A DNA stretch of 64,000 bases, taken from positions 1 to 64,000 of the forward strand of contig CAKZTD010000143.1 in NCBI GenBank assembly GCA_937921595.1. The letters are read 5' to 3'. The DNA is from an uncultured Saprospiraceae bacterium (GTDB lineage Bacteria; Bacteroidota; Bacteroidia; Chitinophagales; Saprospiraceae). Below the pieces are notes generated by a model that had not been told where the DNA came from, did no database searches, and saw only the letters and a program-made list of their open reading frames with translations. The position numbers and the translations under genes were made by a program. Below are positions 45,134 to 54,071 of the stretch, one piece after another. Numbering within the stretch: the first letter of the stretch is position 1; each line of letters opens with the position of its first letter.

Positions 45134-47323
45134 TTAAAGTGTCAGCCAATAATTAGCTTTCAAAACCACTGCCCTACTTTTCGGGCCAAATTTTCCATCG
45201 ATCAAATAATTATCGGTATACACCAAATATAAATCTGACATTGGAGCGAAACGCCATTGCAGACGACTATTGATATTGAAGTTGTCAGATTGAGTATTGA
45301 ATTGTAAAAAGGTCGTCCAAAAGAGATTTGTAGAAAAGTTGATTTCAACTCTTGCAGAAGCCAATGTCAAGTGCAAGTCTCCGAATTCTTCCGGCAGCCA
45401 GATGTCATTTTGCTCGATGCCCAAAGCGAAATTTCCCCAAGGTTGTTTTCTGAAATTCAAGGTACCTCGATAGGTCAATTTTTTGCCACCAAAGAAAGTA
45501 CCATAGACAATAAAGGATTCCAGATTTACCAATTTTCTCTGATCAGTATTGAATTGGATATTGGCTTCTCGTTGATTATATTCTCCCTTTGGAAGTGGAT
45601 TTTCGGTAAGTGCAAATGGAAAAATTAAGTCCGTGTAAATGTTATTGAGTCGAAATCGTAATTGGCTCGTATTTTTAAAAAAGATAAAATGTCTCAATCT
45701 CGTATACCATTCGTTGACCGATCCGTCAGTATTAAACCAGACAAAATTTTCTAAGCCGGACCAATGAAAATTCACCTTTTTGCTATCCGTTGGATAGTAA
45801 TAATAATCGAGCATATTACTAACTTGAGTATAAGCAATTCTGACAAACTCATTAGTTTCAGGATTGTAATTTACGAGCCTTCCATTGAAGCCCATGTCTG
45901 CGAAATAGTTTTCGCTAAGATGCTGAACCGATAAAAATGTTCTGAAGTTTTGACCAGCATAATTGAACCGTCCATATAGGTGTTGATTTTTATTAGAAAT
46001 AGAATCTTTCATGGATTTTATTCCCCCAACTTGGAAAGAAACTTTTCCATCTTCGGTGCTATAGAAAAATTCTCCTCCGGCATTTCTACCATAATCTCCT
46101 CCAATTGATTCGCTACCATCAAAGCCTTGTCGATTTAAGAAAAGCCCTTTGATTGCCGATCGTTTAAATACTCTTTGTTGAAAAGCAACCGCCGTGTAAT
46201 TTTGACCAGCTTGGTCATCATTGCTTTGAGTATGCATATTAAAAAAACCAGCTCTTAAATTCTTATTTAAATTTCCACTTAACCTTGCTCCAAATAAAAT
46301 CGGGACTGTCCGCCCTGAACCATCCAAGCCTATTCTTCGAGAATAAAAAGGACGGTCTGCAAACTGGCCAAAGTCATTAAATATATCTGCATTTTCCAAA
46401 AAGAACTGACGACGTTCTGGAAAGAATATATTGAATCGACTTAAGTTGGTGACTTGTCGATCCACTTCGACTTGTGAAAAATCCGGATTAGCTGTTAAGT
46501 CGAGATTTAGAGAAGGTGTAATTGCAATCTTTGCATCGCCACCGATTTTAAAATCTCCATTTTTTTTATCTGGATCAAAATCTTGACTCAAGGAAGTAGT
46601 CGCATATGGGATCAGGGAAATATTGGTTCCCGTTTTGGTTGGAGCAACATCCCAATTTAGTGTTCCAAAATAACCAAGGTCAATGGCTTCAAATTGTCGA
46701 GGAACTCGTGACCAAGTATGAGATTCATTGGCATCAGGTTCGATTCTTACAATCTGTATTCCCCATTCTTGAACACCAGTTTTGAATCGTAAAGTTTTAA
46801 AAGGAATGGCAAATTCAGCACTCCAATGGTCCTCATTTTGTTGAACTGCGGAAAACCATTTGTTGTCCCAACTTTCATCCCCGCCGTTTTGCGTAATCAG
46901 CGCCTCACTTTGAGCACCCAACGCATTCACACCAAATGCATAACATAATGATTGTTGATTCAAAGGATCGAAAAATACGCCGATATCGTCGCTATCTCCA
47001 AATTGATCTCTCTTCAAAGATTGAATGACATAATCTTCTGAATCATAACATTTGATGCCAACGTAAACAAATTTGTCATCGTAAGTCAATTGGAACGTGG
47101 TCTTCTTATTTGCAGGAATATCATCTACCGGGCTTTGCACCCAGAAGTCACTACCAACTTCCGCTGTTTTCCAAACCCCTTCATTTAAATGACCGTCTAT
47201 GGTTATTCCATCAGTGGTTTTTTGAATATTATAATTTGGTTTTTCAAAAGATTCCAAATCGTTTTGAGCAACCAATGATTGAATTAAAAATATAATGGAA
47301 ATCAGTGAGGTGAGTTGTTTCAT
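45134..47323 (-). CDS. DUF5916 protein with N-terminal CBM9-like domain
   Basis: A 729-residue exported protein with a signal peptide (1-19). ITIDGHLNEGVWKTAEVGSD, then TTFQLTYDDKFVYVGIKCYD (about 40-90) are the CBM9-like fold seen in this family, and the remainder is the DUF5916 beta-rich part that probably forms an outer-membrane barrel (NIFFPERRQFFLENADIF is a family hallmark). The role is unknown. Convergent with the receptor gene, so not clearly part of its operon. Confidence 0.88.
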   Translation of the reverse strand: MKQLTSLISIIFLIQSLVAQNDLESFEKPNYNIQKTTDGITIDGHLNEGVWKTAEVGSDFWVQSPVDDIPANKKTTFQLTYDDKFVYVGIKCYDSEDYVIQSLKRDQFGDSDDIGVFFDPLNQQSLCYAFGVNALGAQSEALITQNGGDESWDNKWFSAVQQNEDHWSAEFAIPFKTLRFKTGVQEWGIQIVRIEPDANESHTWSRVPRQFEAIDLGYFGTLNWDVAPTKTGTNISLIPYATTSLSQDFDPDKKNGDFKIGGDAKIAITPSLNLDLTANPDFSQVEVDRQVTNLSRFNIFFPERRQFFLENADIFNDFGQFADRPFYSRRIGLDGSGRTVPILFGARLSGNLNKNLRAGFFNMHTQSNDDQAGQNYTAVAFQQRVFKRSAIKGLFLNRQGFDGSESIGGDYGRNAGGEFFYSTEDGKVSFQVGGIKSMKDSISNKNQHLYGRFNYAGQNFRTFLSVQHLSENYFADMGFNGRLVNYNPETNEFVRIAYTQVSNMLDYYYYPTDSKKVNFHWSGLENFVWFNTDGSVNEWYTRLRHFIFFKNTSQLRFRLNNIYTDLIFPFALTENPLPKGEYNQREANIQFNTDQRKLVNLESFIVYGTFFGGKKLTYRGTLNFRKQPWGNFALGIEQNDIWLPEEFGDLHLTLASARVEINFSTNLFWTTFLQFNTQSDNFNINSRLQWRFAPMSDLYLVYTDNYLIDGKFGPKSRAVVLKANYWLTL

Positions 47324-47472
47324 TGGTTAAAGTTTTATTAGGTATGCATAGTTAACAAAAAGCTTGATTTATCTAGAATCTTTTGTCTTTTAAAAGAGTA
47401 GTTTTGTCTAAATTTACGACCAGATTCAACTTATCTCTTTACATCTCTTTAAAAAACATCAATTCATAAAAT

Positions 47473-48153
47473 ATGCTAATAACCATCGTTTCCGCGACTC
47501 CATTTGAAATTGCTCCGACTGTTAAATATTTGAAAGAAGAATTTGATGAAAAAGATATTGGCCTTTATGAAAAGGATAAATTGATGATCCGAACTTTAGT
47601 CACTGGAGTTGGAATGCCTTTGACTGCTTTTCAACTAGGTTTGTACTTGGGAAAAGAACAACCTTCTCTTTTAATAAATGCGGGTGTTGCAGGTGCTTTT
47701 AATAAGTCATTGGAATTAGGTGCAGTGGTGAATGTAATTTCTGATCGTTTCGGAGATTTAGGTGTTGAGGAAGCAGATGGTTCTTTTACGGACATCCATG
47801 AAATGGGTTTAATCAATCCGAATGATAAACCATTTGAGCAAGGAGTTTTAAATAATAAGAATTCTGAAGCTTTCAATTTTCTAAAAAAAGTTTCAGGAAT
47901 AACCATCAACAAGGTTCATGGTGAATCGGCTAGCATCCAGCAATTTGAAAAAAAGTATTCGGTTGATGTAGAAACGATGGAAGGTGCTGCGTTTTTTATG
48001 GCTTCTTTACAAACAGAAGTCAACTTTCTTGCGATTCGTTCTATTTCTAATTATGTAGAAAGTAGAAATAGATCAGCATGGAAATTGGAACTAGCTATTG
48101 ATAATTTGAATGAGGTATTGAAGGAGATTATTAATGGCTTTATGAAAAAATAA
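47473..48153 (+). CDS. mqnB: Futalosine hydrolase
   Basis: A 226-residue nucleosidase of the MTA/SAH-nucleosidase fold. INAGVAGAFNKSLELGAVV (about 68-86) and VETMEGAAFFMA (166-177) hold the phosphorylase-family motifs, with Glu167 and Glu170 near the ribose site. FLAIRSISNYVESRNRSAW is typical of MqnB and distinguishes it from MTA nucleosidase. It would release hypoxanthine from futalosine in the alternative menaquinone pathway, consistent with ubiE in this window. The partner genes mqnA, C and D are not here. Confidence 0.85.
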   Translation: MLITIVSATPFEIAPTVKYLKEEFDEKDIGLYEKDKLMIRTLVTGVGMPLTAFQLGLYLGKEQPSLLINAGVAGAFNKSLELGAVVNVISDRFGDLGVEEADGSFTDIHEMGLINPNDKPFEQGVLNNKNSEAFNFLKKVSGITINKVHGESASIQQFEKKYSVDVETMEGAAFFMASLQTEVNFLAIRSISNYVESRNRSAWKLELAIDNLNEVLKEIINGFMKK

Positions 48154-48181
48154 AAGCTAGTGTTTTATCTATTGTCTCATT

Positions 48182-48928
48182 CTAAGCATTAGCTTCGGGT
48201 ACTTTTCTATCTTCAATATTTAAATACCGCTCAATTTCTTGCTCCAAATATTTTGCTTTTGAAATGGTGTTGACATTTATTAATTTTCTATGTTGTTGAC
48301 CTTTCAAGCCATTGATGATCATGTAAACACCTAACTGCCCATCAGGTGCGTATTTTAAATACAATTGATCAATTTCTGAAGCTTCATAAGATTGATCTTT
48401 TCTGAGATTTTTAGGACGATGATAAATGTTTAAGTATTTGTCATTTATGTCGATGAACGTTTTGTATTTAGAATAATTAAATGCTTTGTAAATAAAGTAT
48501 AAAGCACCAAGGGTAAGAGAAATAGGAATGAATGCTGGACATCCTTTTGTAAAATAAATAAATATTGTAAACGCAGCTAGGAAGGGAGCAAAGATAATCC
48601 CAAAAGCATCCCAACCTTGAATGTGTTGTTTTACAGTAATTTCTAAGTCATCTTTAAAATGAAATAATTCAATCCCTTCAGGTCGAAAAATATCTTGTTT
48701 CATTTCATTTTTCGTCTTCAAACTTTCTACTTCCTTTTCAATAGAAAAGATGACATTACAGCTTCCACATTTCGCAATGATATTTTGTAGGTTTAAGTGA
48801 TCAGCATTTATTTCTCCATGACAGGAAGGACAGAAGATTTTCTTAAAGTCTTTTGAAGAGTCTTTTTTAATCTCTTTTAGTTCTAGCTTACTAGCCTCTT
48901 TATATTGTTTTTTTGGTTGATCCATCAT
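48182..48928 (-). CDS. Zinc-ribbon membrane protein of unknown function
   Basis: A 248-residue protein. A zinc ribbon CPSC and CGSC (about 38-41 and 60-63, in IFCPSCHGEINADHLNL and IIAKCGSCNVIF) precedes a charged linker and two close membrane helices (about 110-150). The C-terminal part (160-240) is cytosolic, beta-rich and similar to the PH-like domains seen after such helices. No function is assigned. It is convergent with futalosine hydrolase. Confidence 0.75.
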   Translation of the reverse strand: MMDQPKKQYKEASKLELKEIKKDSSKDFKKIFCPSCHGEINADHLNLQNIIAKCGSCNVIFSIEKEVESLKTKNEMKQDIFRPEGIELFHFKDDLEITVKQHIQGWDAFGIIFAPFLAAFTIFIYFTKGCPAFIPISLTLGALYFIYKAFNYSKYKTFIDINDKYLNIYHRPKNLRKDQSYEASEIDQLYLKYAPDGQLGVYMIINGLKGQQHRKLINVNTISKAKYLEQEIERYLNIEDRKVPEANA

Positions 48929-49083
48929 GCTAAGAATATAGTAAAAAACATCTAATGATCAAATGGTAAATCGATTAGAAAGTTTAAGTTATCGACGAAA
49001 ATAAATTCAAAAGGATTGGGCTCTATTTATGCTAATCTAGTTTTGAAATATTGTTAGATATTAATTTGCTCCAAGCTATGAAA

Positions 49084-49142
49084 AAACGGTATTTGGTTTT
49101 AGGTATTTAGGCTCTCCTAAGGCCGAACACCTAATACCGTTT
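49084..49142. repeat. Nested extragenic hairpin
   Basis: Three nested stems: AAACGGTA (49084-49091) with TACCGTTT (49135-49142), TTAGGT (49099-49104) with ACCTAA (49129-49134), and TTAGG (49107-49111) with CCTAA (49116-49120). No T-tract follows on either strand. It resembles the hairpin at 53933-53974 in motif order and shares CCTAATACCG with it. Confidence 0.75.
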
Positions 49143-49212
49143 ATACCAAAGTTTAAAATCAAGCTACTAGGGATCATATATTAAGTCCTTTAAAAACTTA
49201 CACAGATTTATT

Positions 49213-50298
49213 CTATATTTTCAATCCATCATTCCGATACGCTCGAACCAACAACACTACCCTACTATAATTTTTCAATCCTTCATCAATACCTTGTGTT
49301 TTTAGGTAAGCATTATAAGTCGCATCACGAACTGCTGGAAAAATATCAGGATACTTATCCATTTCTTCGTTGATTAACTTTAGGTGTTCTCCAATTCCTT
49401 CCGGGATCGAAGCCCTGACTGCTTTGTAATGGTCTGGGTTGGCCGCTCGATATTGTCCGGCTACTGATCTCCAGTATGAGAAAAAACCGGTATAATTCAT
49501 AATGGGATCTTTAGATGAAGTACAAGTCAGGTAAGCTATAAAATTGCAAGTACCTTCGTCTCCTATGCCGTAACCATGGGCTAACTCATGTGAAATAACA
49601 TAAGGCATTTGCAATGGATGAAGTCCTGGATCGACATTGCATTCTCCAGTCAGGGGTAAGTAAAAACCTGCGGTGCTGATTCTTAAAAGTGATCCTTTAG
49701 GGTAAAGCATTCGGACTTGTAATCTTCCAGGAACGGGATATCCCAAATCTTTAAAAGTACGTCCAACTTCTTGTCTAATTTTATTGGAAATGTTTTCTTC
49801 AAAAATATACCGCTTGAAAAAAGCCTGATCATAATTTTTGATTTTATCATAAGCAGCAACCATTTCTTCAGTACTCACTAAAAACTCCTTTTTCAATTCT
49901 TCTTTACTTAATGCTCTAGGTTCAATGCCCATTTGTTTCTCAATAGGGACACGTCCATAATTGAACCCCCAAAGAAATAGAAATAGAAATATCAGGCCAG
50001 ATAAAAAAGCAGTTATTGAAAAAGTGATATTAATTATCCGCTTTTTTAATGAAAGTTCATTTCCTTTTTTCCGAAAAATGCGATAAAAAACAAAACAAAG
50101 TACACCCAAAATCAGTACATAGAGAAATGGTATAGGAATCATTCCTATGCTGTAATCAAATATATTTCTGACTCCCACAAATAAACCGCGGCTATAATAC
50201 TGTTCTATCACTTCCGGGAAGCTTCCCAGAATGATTCTAAGTATTATTGAGAATAGACCTAAGGCAATCCAAATCCACCTGGAATCTGTTTTAGACAT
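49213..50298 (-). CDS. DUF3810 family membrane protein with HExxH motif
   Basis: A 361-residue protein with three membrane helices (about 8-25, 53-73 and 92-112) followed by a periplasmic domain. HELAHGYG (237-244) is a zincin-like HExxH, and GDEGTCNFIAYLTC provides a downstream Glu that could be the third ligand. DUF3810 is a Bacteroidota family of unknown role, and a membrane protease is inferred from the motif only. It stands alone. Confidence 0.87.
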   Translation of the reverse strand: MSKTDSRWIWIALGLFSIILRIILGSFPEVIEQYYSRGLFVGVRNIFDYSIGMIPIPFLYVLILGVLCFVFYRIFRKKGNELSLKKRIINITFSITAFLSGLIFLFLFLWGFNYGRVPIEKQMGIEPRALSKEELKKEFLVSTEEMVAAYDKIKNYDQAFFKRYIFEENISNKIRQEVGRTFKDLGYPVPGRLQVRMLYPKGSLLRISTAGFYLPLTGECNVDPGLHPLQMPYVISHELAHGYGIGDEGTCNFIAYLTCTSSKDPIMNYTGFFSYWRSVAGQYRAANPDHYKAVRASIPEGIGEHLKLINEEMDKYPDIFPAVRDATYNAYLKTQGIDEGLKNYSRVVLLVRAYRNDGLKI

Positions 50299-50485
50299 AT
50301 GTCTTGGCTTTTAAATTTTGTAAAGAAAACCTTACAAACTTATGCTTTATTCAATTAATGAATTTAAGTAGTTCTCGGATTTAAACAATAAATTACTATG
50401 AGTCCCTTTTATTTAGAAGTTTTTTGTCAAATGTAGTGACTTACATGAAATATATAGTCATATAAATAAATTATAATAAGTATAC

Positions 50486-51097
50486 ATGAAAGTAATCCGT
50501 TATATTGTTGTTTGCACGATTTTGTTTTATTCTTGTTCTTCAGAAAAACAACACAATCCTTCTCTATCGAATACCCTAGTTGATTCCTTTGAATCAGCCA
50601 TGCCACATGGAAAACCTTTGCAAGAAAGTGAACTTTCTGACAATGACAAAATGAAATTAGCTAGAGCAAATGGAATAACAGCTCTAAACCTTCCTTTTGA
50701 TACTCTACTTCACAAAATTCAAAAAGATACTTCTGGACTTGTCATTTACAATTTTTGGAATTTAGATTGTTCTTCCTGTAAAGTTACAATAGATATCCTC
50801 AAAAAATTGCAATATCAAAATTTCAATGAAGGAGATTTTGATGTTCGCCATATCAATACTAAAAGTATATATCCTGAAATGATTAACAGTTTTATCAGAG
50901 AGCATGATATTGTGAACCAGGTTTATACTATTTCTACTGATTCTATCCCACATTGGCCCAGTCATTTTCAAAATAATTGGGATGGGCAACTTCCTGCTAT
51001 TTTGCTCGTTAATAACGAAGATGGAACTCGATTGTTTTATCAAAAAGAGTTTTCACTTGAAGAGTTGCAGACAGTGCTACTTCCTCTAACATTATAA
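50486..51097 (+). CDS. Thioredoxin-like lipoprotein
   Basis: A 203-residue lipoprotein whose signal ends at LFYSC (Cys17). A thioredoxin-like fold follows, with the redox pair CSSC at 95-98 in YNFWNLDCSSC, and LPAILLVNNEDGTRLFY as the cis-proline region. It is likely an envelope disulfide reductase or TlpA-like protein. Independent of the cytosolic trxA gene 163 bp further on. Confidence 0.78.
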   Translation: MKVIRYIVVCTILFYSCSSEKQHNPSLSNTLVDSFESAMPHGKPLQESELSDNDKMKLARANGITALNLPFDTLLHKIQKDTSGLVIYNFWNLDCSSCKVTIDILKKLQYQNFNEGDFDVRHINTKSIYPEMINSFIREHDIVNQVYTISTDSIPHWPSHFQNNWDGQLPAILLVNNEDGTRLFYQKEFSLEELQTVLLPLTL

Positions 51098-51169
51098 TTA
51101 CTAAGCATTAGGCCATTATTTTGCATGAACAATTGGTCATATTTAGATAATGTGTCCTTTTTGGGACTT

Positions 51170-51196
51170 TTGCGTCACAGAAAATGATTATATTTG
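51170..51196 (+). promoter_or_regulatory. Probable Bacteroidota-type promoter of trxA
   Basis: A perfect -7 box TATATTTG (51189-51196) lies 64 bp before the trxA start. A -33 TTG (51170-51172) is 16 bp upstream, one or two bases closer than usual. Another TTG at 51161-51163 is too far. Confidence 0.6.
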
Positions 51197-51259
51197 CGAA
51201 CCTTTTTTAGAAAATCGTGTTTATAAAATAAATTCAATCAATAACTAAATCTGATAAAA

Positions 51260-51577
51260 ATGGCATTTGAATTCACAGATACTAACTTTCAAGAAACAGC
51301 TCTAGACAATCAAGGCGTTTCAGTTGTAGACTTTTGGGCAGAATGGTGTGGACCATGTAGAATGATCGGTCCAATCATCGAAGAATTACATACAGAATAT
51401 GATGGTAAAGCAACAATTGGAAAAGTCAATGTTGATACTAATCCTGAAATTTCTATGAAATACGGAATTAGAAGTATTCCTACTATCCTTATCTTAAAGA
51501 ATGGAGAAGTAGTTGACAAGCAAGTTGGTGTAACTTCTAAAGCAGCTTTGGAAGCTAAAATACAAGCACATCTTTAA
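51260..51577 (+). CDS. trxA: Thioredoxin
   Basis: A 105-residue cytosolic thioredoxin with the canonical active site WCGPC at 29-33, FWAEW before it, and the cis-proline in RSIPTILI. It reduces protein disulfides with thioredoxin reductase. Length and motif are ordinary. Own promoter and terminator. Confidence 0.97.
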   Translation: MAFEFTDTNFQETALDNQGVSVVDFWAEWCGPCRMIGPIIEELHTEYDGKATIGKVNVDTNPEISMKYGIRSIPTILILKNGEVVDKQVGVTSKAALEAKIQAHL

Positions 51578-51601
51578 TATTTAAGAAAAAGATATTACTT
51601 T

Positions 51602-51646
51602 AATGCCTTCGTTTCTTGTTGAAACGAAGGCATTTCTAGTTTTTGC
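51602..51646 (+). terminator. Terminator after trxA
   Basis: A 14-bp perfect stem (51602-51615 and 51621-51634) with a 5-base loop, then TCTAGTTTTT. Confidence 0.8.
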
Positions 51647-51768
51647 AACAGTTTAAGCCTTCGTTCCGTTTACATTTTAAAATTAATGCACTATTGTTCT
51701 ATCTTAAAGCATTGAATATTATAGGATTTAAAGCATAAAATTTAATATTGACCTAAATAATATATAAC

Positions 51769-52698
51769 ATGAATCTATTAGATAATTTTGAGGTAAGAGA
51801 TTTGGGTAATTTAGAACTATTAGCCAAACAGGTAGTTGAAGGTTTTATCATAGGATTACATAAAAGTCCATTTCATGGTTTCTCTGTTGAATTTGCGGAA
51901 CACCGCATTTATAACCAAGGAGAATCTACCAAAAATATTGACTGGAAGGTATATGCTCGTTCTGACAAAATGTTTGTGAAAAGATATGAAGAAGAAACAA
52001 ACTTAAGGTGTCAAATCGTTATTGATAGTTCTTCGTCGATGTACTTCCCAGAAGATCCTAAAAAGGGCTCAAAATTATACATCAACAAACTTCGATTTTC
52101 ATCTCTAGCAGCAGCAGCTTTGATGCATTTGTTGAAAAAGCAAAGAGATGCGTTTGGCTTAAGTATCTTCGATGAATCCATTAAAATTCATAGTCGTTGT
52201 AAAGTAAGCACTTCGCATTATCGATTGATGTTGACCCATCTTGAAAAGCTTATAAAGAATCCAGAGAAAAACAAATCTACTTCTGCTGCTGAAGCATTGC
52301 ATCAAATTGCGGATAGCATTAGTCGCCGTTCTTTGGTCGTTATTTTTAGCGACATGTTTGAACATAATGATAATGTTGAAAATATGTTTTCAGCATTGCA
52401 ACACCTCAAACACAACAAACATGAAGTCGTACTTTTTCATGTAGTTGATAAATCTAAGGAGATAGATTTTGAATTTGAAAATCGTCCTTATATCTTTATC
52501 GATATGGAATCTGGCGAAGAAGTTCGCGTTCAATCTGATCAGGTCAAAGAACATTATGTAGAGCAGATGGCTAAATTTAAAGAACAATTAAAGATCAAAT
52601 GCCTGCAATATAAAATAGACTTTGTAGAGGCTGATATCAATGAAGGTTTTAAGCCTGTTTTGCAATCCTATTTAGTGAAACGAAGTAAGATGGTATAG
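51769..52698 (+). CDS. DUF58 domain protein (vWA-like)
   Basis: A 309-residue cytosolic protein. DWKVYARSDKMFVKRYEEET (about 64-83) is the DUF58 signature, and IVIDSSSSMYF (about 87-97) is a DxSxS-type metal-ion site of a von Willebrand A fold. Members work with MoxR AAA ATPases, but no MoxR gene is adjacent here. It starts a three-gene run with the PPK2 and S4 genes (gaps 65 and 6 bp). Confidence 0.88.
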   Translation: MNLLDNFEVRDLGNLELLAKQVVEGFIIGLHKSPFHGFSVEFAEHRIYNQGESTKNIDWKVYARSDKMFVKRYEEETNLRCQIVIDSSSSMYFPEDPKKGSKLYINKLRFSSLAAAALMHLLKKQRDAFGLSIFDESIKIHSRCKVSTSHYRLMLTHLEKLIKNPEKNKSTSAAEALHQIADSISRRSLVVIFSDMFEHNDNVENMFSALQHLKHNKHEVVLFHVVDKSKEIDFEFENRPYIFIDMESGEEVRVQSDQVKEHYVEQMAKFKEQLKIKCLQYKIDFVEADINEGFKPVLQSYLVKRSKMV

Positions 52699-52763
52699 TA
52701 AAACAAAAACTAATTGAATAGACATTAAAATAATTTAAACCAATATTACACACATACACAAAC

Positions 52764-53501
52764 ATGATAAAACTATCCGAAATCCCTACTACTCCACCAG
52801 AAGGTTGGACCAAGAAAGAAACTAGAGAAAAAACTAAAGATTTAGCGAACCGAATTGGAGAACTTCAAGAAATAATGCAAGCTCAAAACAAGCATAGTTT
52901 GCTTGTTGTACTTCAAGGGATGGACTCTAGTGGTAAAGATGGTGCAACAGCAAATGTATTTAGCAGATGTAGTCCAGCAGGTGTCGGTTTTCAGGCATTT
53001 AAAAAACCTTCTGATGAAGAATTTGCACATGATTTCTTATGGCGAGTTCACAAAGCCGCTCCAGCAAAAGGTCAAATTAAAATTTTTAATCGATCCCATT
53101 ATGAGGATATATTAATTCAACGAGTACATGGTTGGATTGACGAAGAAAGAGTAACGAAAAGGATTAATGCCATCAATGCTTTCGAAGAGCTTTTGGAGTT
53201 TGATAATAATACCAAAGTTTTAAAATTCTATATGCACCTTTCACATGAGCGGCAAGGTGAAAAATTACAAGAACGTATCGATGACCCTGATAAAAACTGG
53301 AAGCACAATGAAGGCGACTGGGAAGAACGAAAGCTATGGGATAAGTATCGAGAATGTTATGAAGATGCCATCAATCGAAGTTCTATTCCTTGGTCAATCG
53401 TTCCTGTTGATTCACGATGGTACAGAGATTATGTCATTGCAAAAAAAGTAGCTGATACCCTTGAAGGATTAAATATGAGCTTTCCTGTTTTAGAAAAGTA
53501 A
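52764..53501 (+). CDS. Polyphosphate kinase 2 family protein
   Basis: A 245-residue cytosolic nucleotide kinase that uses polyphosphate. Walker A is GMDSSGKDG (52-60), Walker B is IKIFNRSHYEDILIQRVH with the lid region following, and PWSIVPVDSRWYRDYVIAK is the C-terminal block. The core is complete but the N-terminus is short. The class (AMP- or ADP-phosphorylating) cannot be decided by reading. Placed 6 bp before an S4-domain gene. Confidence 0.9.
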   Translation: MIKLSEIPTTPPEGWTKKETREKTKDLANRIGELQEIMQAQNKHSLLVVLQGMDSSGKDGATANVFSRCSPAGVGFQAFKKPSDEEFAHDFLWRVHKAAPAKGQIKIFNRSHYEDILIQRVHGWIDEERVTKRINAINAFEELLEFDNNTKVLKFYMHLSHERQGEKLQERIDDPDKNWKHNEGDWEERKLWDKYRECYEDAINRSSIPWSIVPVDSRWYRDYVIAKKVADTLEGLNMSFPVLEK

Positions 53502-53507
53502 TTAGCC

Positions 53508-53915
53508 ATGTTAAAAAAAGTACGAGTAGATAAATGGTTGTGGTCGGTTCGGATTTTTAAAAGCAGATCTCAAGCAACAGATGCCTGTAAATCGGGTAAA
53601 GTAAAAATTGAAGAAAGTAATGTAAAACCTTCATATTTATTACAAAGAGATGAGGTAATTCATGTCAAAAAGAATGGGTTTAACATGATTTACAAAGTAG
53701 TTGATCTATTAGAGAAACGAGTTTCAGCAACCCTTGCGGAACCTTGTTATGAAAACCATACTCCTGCTGATGAGCTTAACAAATACAATAGTTGGTATAT
53801 TGGAAAAGCTCGCCCTGAGATGCGTGAAAGAGGAGCTGGACGGCCTACCAAACGAGAAAGGAGAAATATAGAAAGGTTTAAAGGAGACGAGGATTTTGAC
53901 CAAGAGGATGCTTGA
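53508..53915 (+). CDS. S4-domain RNA-binding protein (Hsp15-like)
   Basis: A 135-residue protein. The S4 domain begins VRVDKWLWSVRIFKSRSQAT (about 5-24) and runs to about 65. The basic C-terminus (RGAGRPTKRERRNIERF) matches Hsp15/HslR homologues, which rescue stalled 50S subunits carrying nascent chains. Only 6 bp separates it from the PPK2 stop, so it is cotranscribed. Confidence 0.88.
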   Translation: MLKKVRVDKWLWSVRIFKSRSQATDACKSGKVKIEESNVKPSYLLQRDEVIHVKKNGFNMIYKVVDLLEKRVSATLAEPCYENHTPADELNKYNSWYIGKARPEMRERGAGRPTKRERRNIERFKGDEDFDQEDA

Positions 53916-53932
53916 AGAAAAAACGGCTTTAA

Positions 53933-53974
53933 GTATTCGGTTTTCGGGCACTTCGAATGCCTAATACCGAATAC
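53933..53974. repeat. Extragenic hairpin related to 49084-49142
   Basis: GTATTCGGT (53933-53941) pairs perfectly with ACCGAATAC (53966-53974), and GGCA (53947-53950) with TGCC (53958-53961) around the loop. The right arm contains CCTAATACCG as in the hairpin 4.8 kb upstream. Confidence 0.78.
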
Positions 53975-54071
53975 ACTTATTAAAATAAGCTATTAGAAGT
54001 CATATTAATTACTTTCAAATCTTGATTCTCGGACTGTTCTAAAACAAGAAAACTTCAAACCACCTCATATT

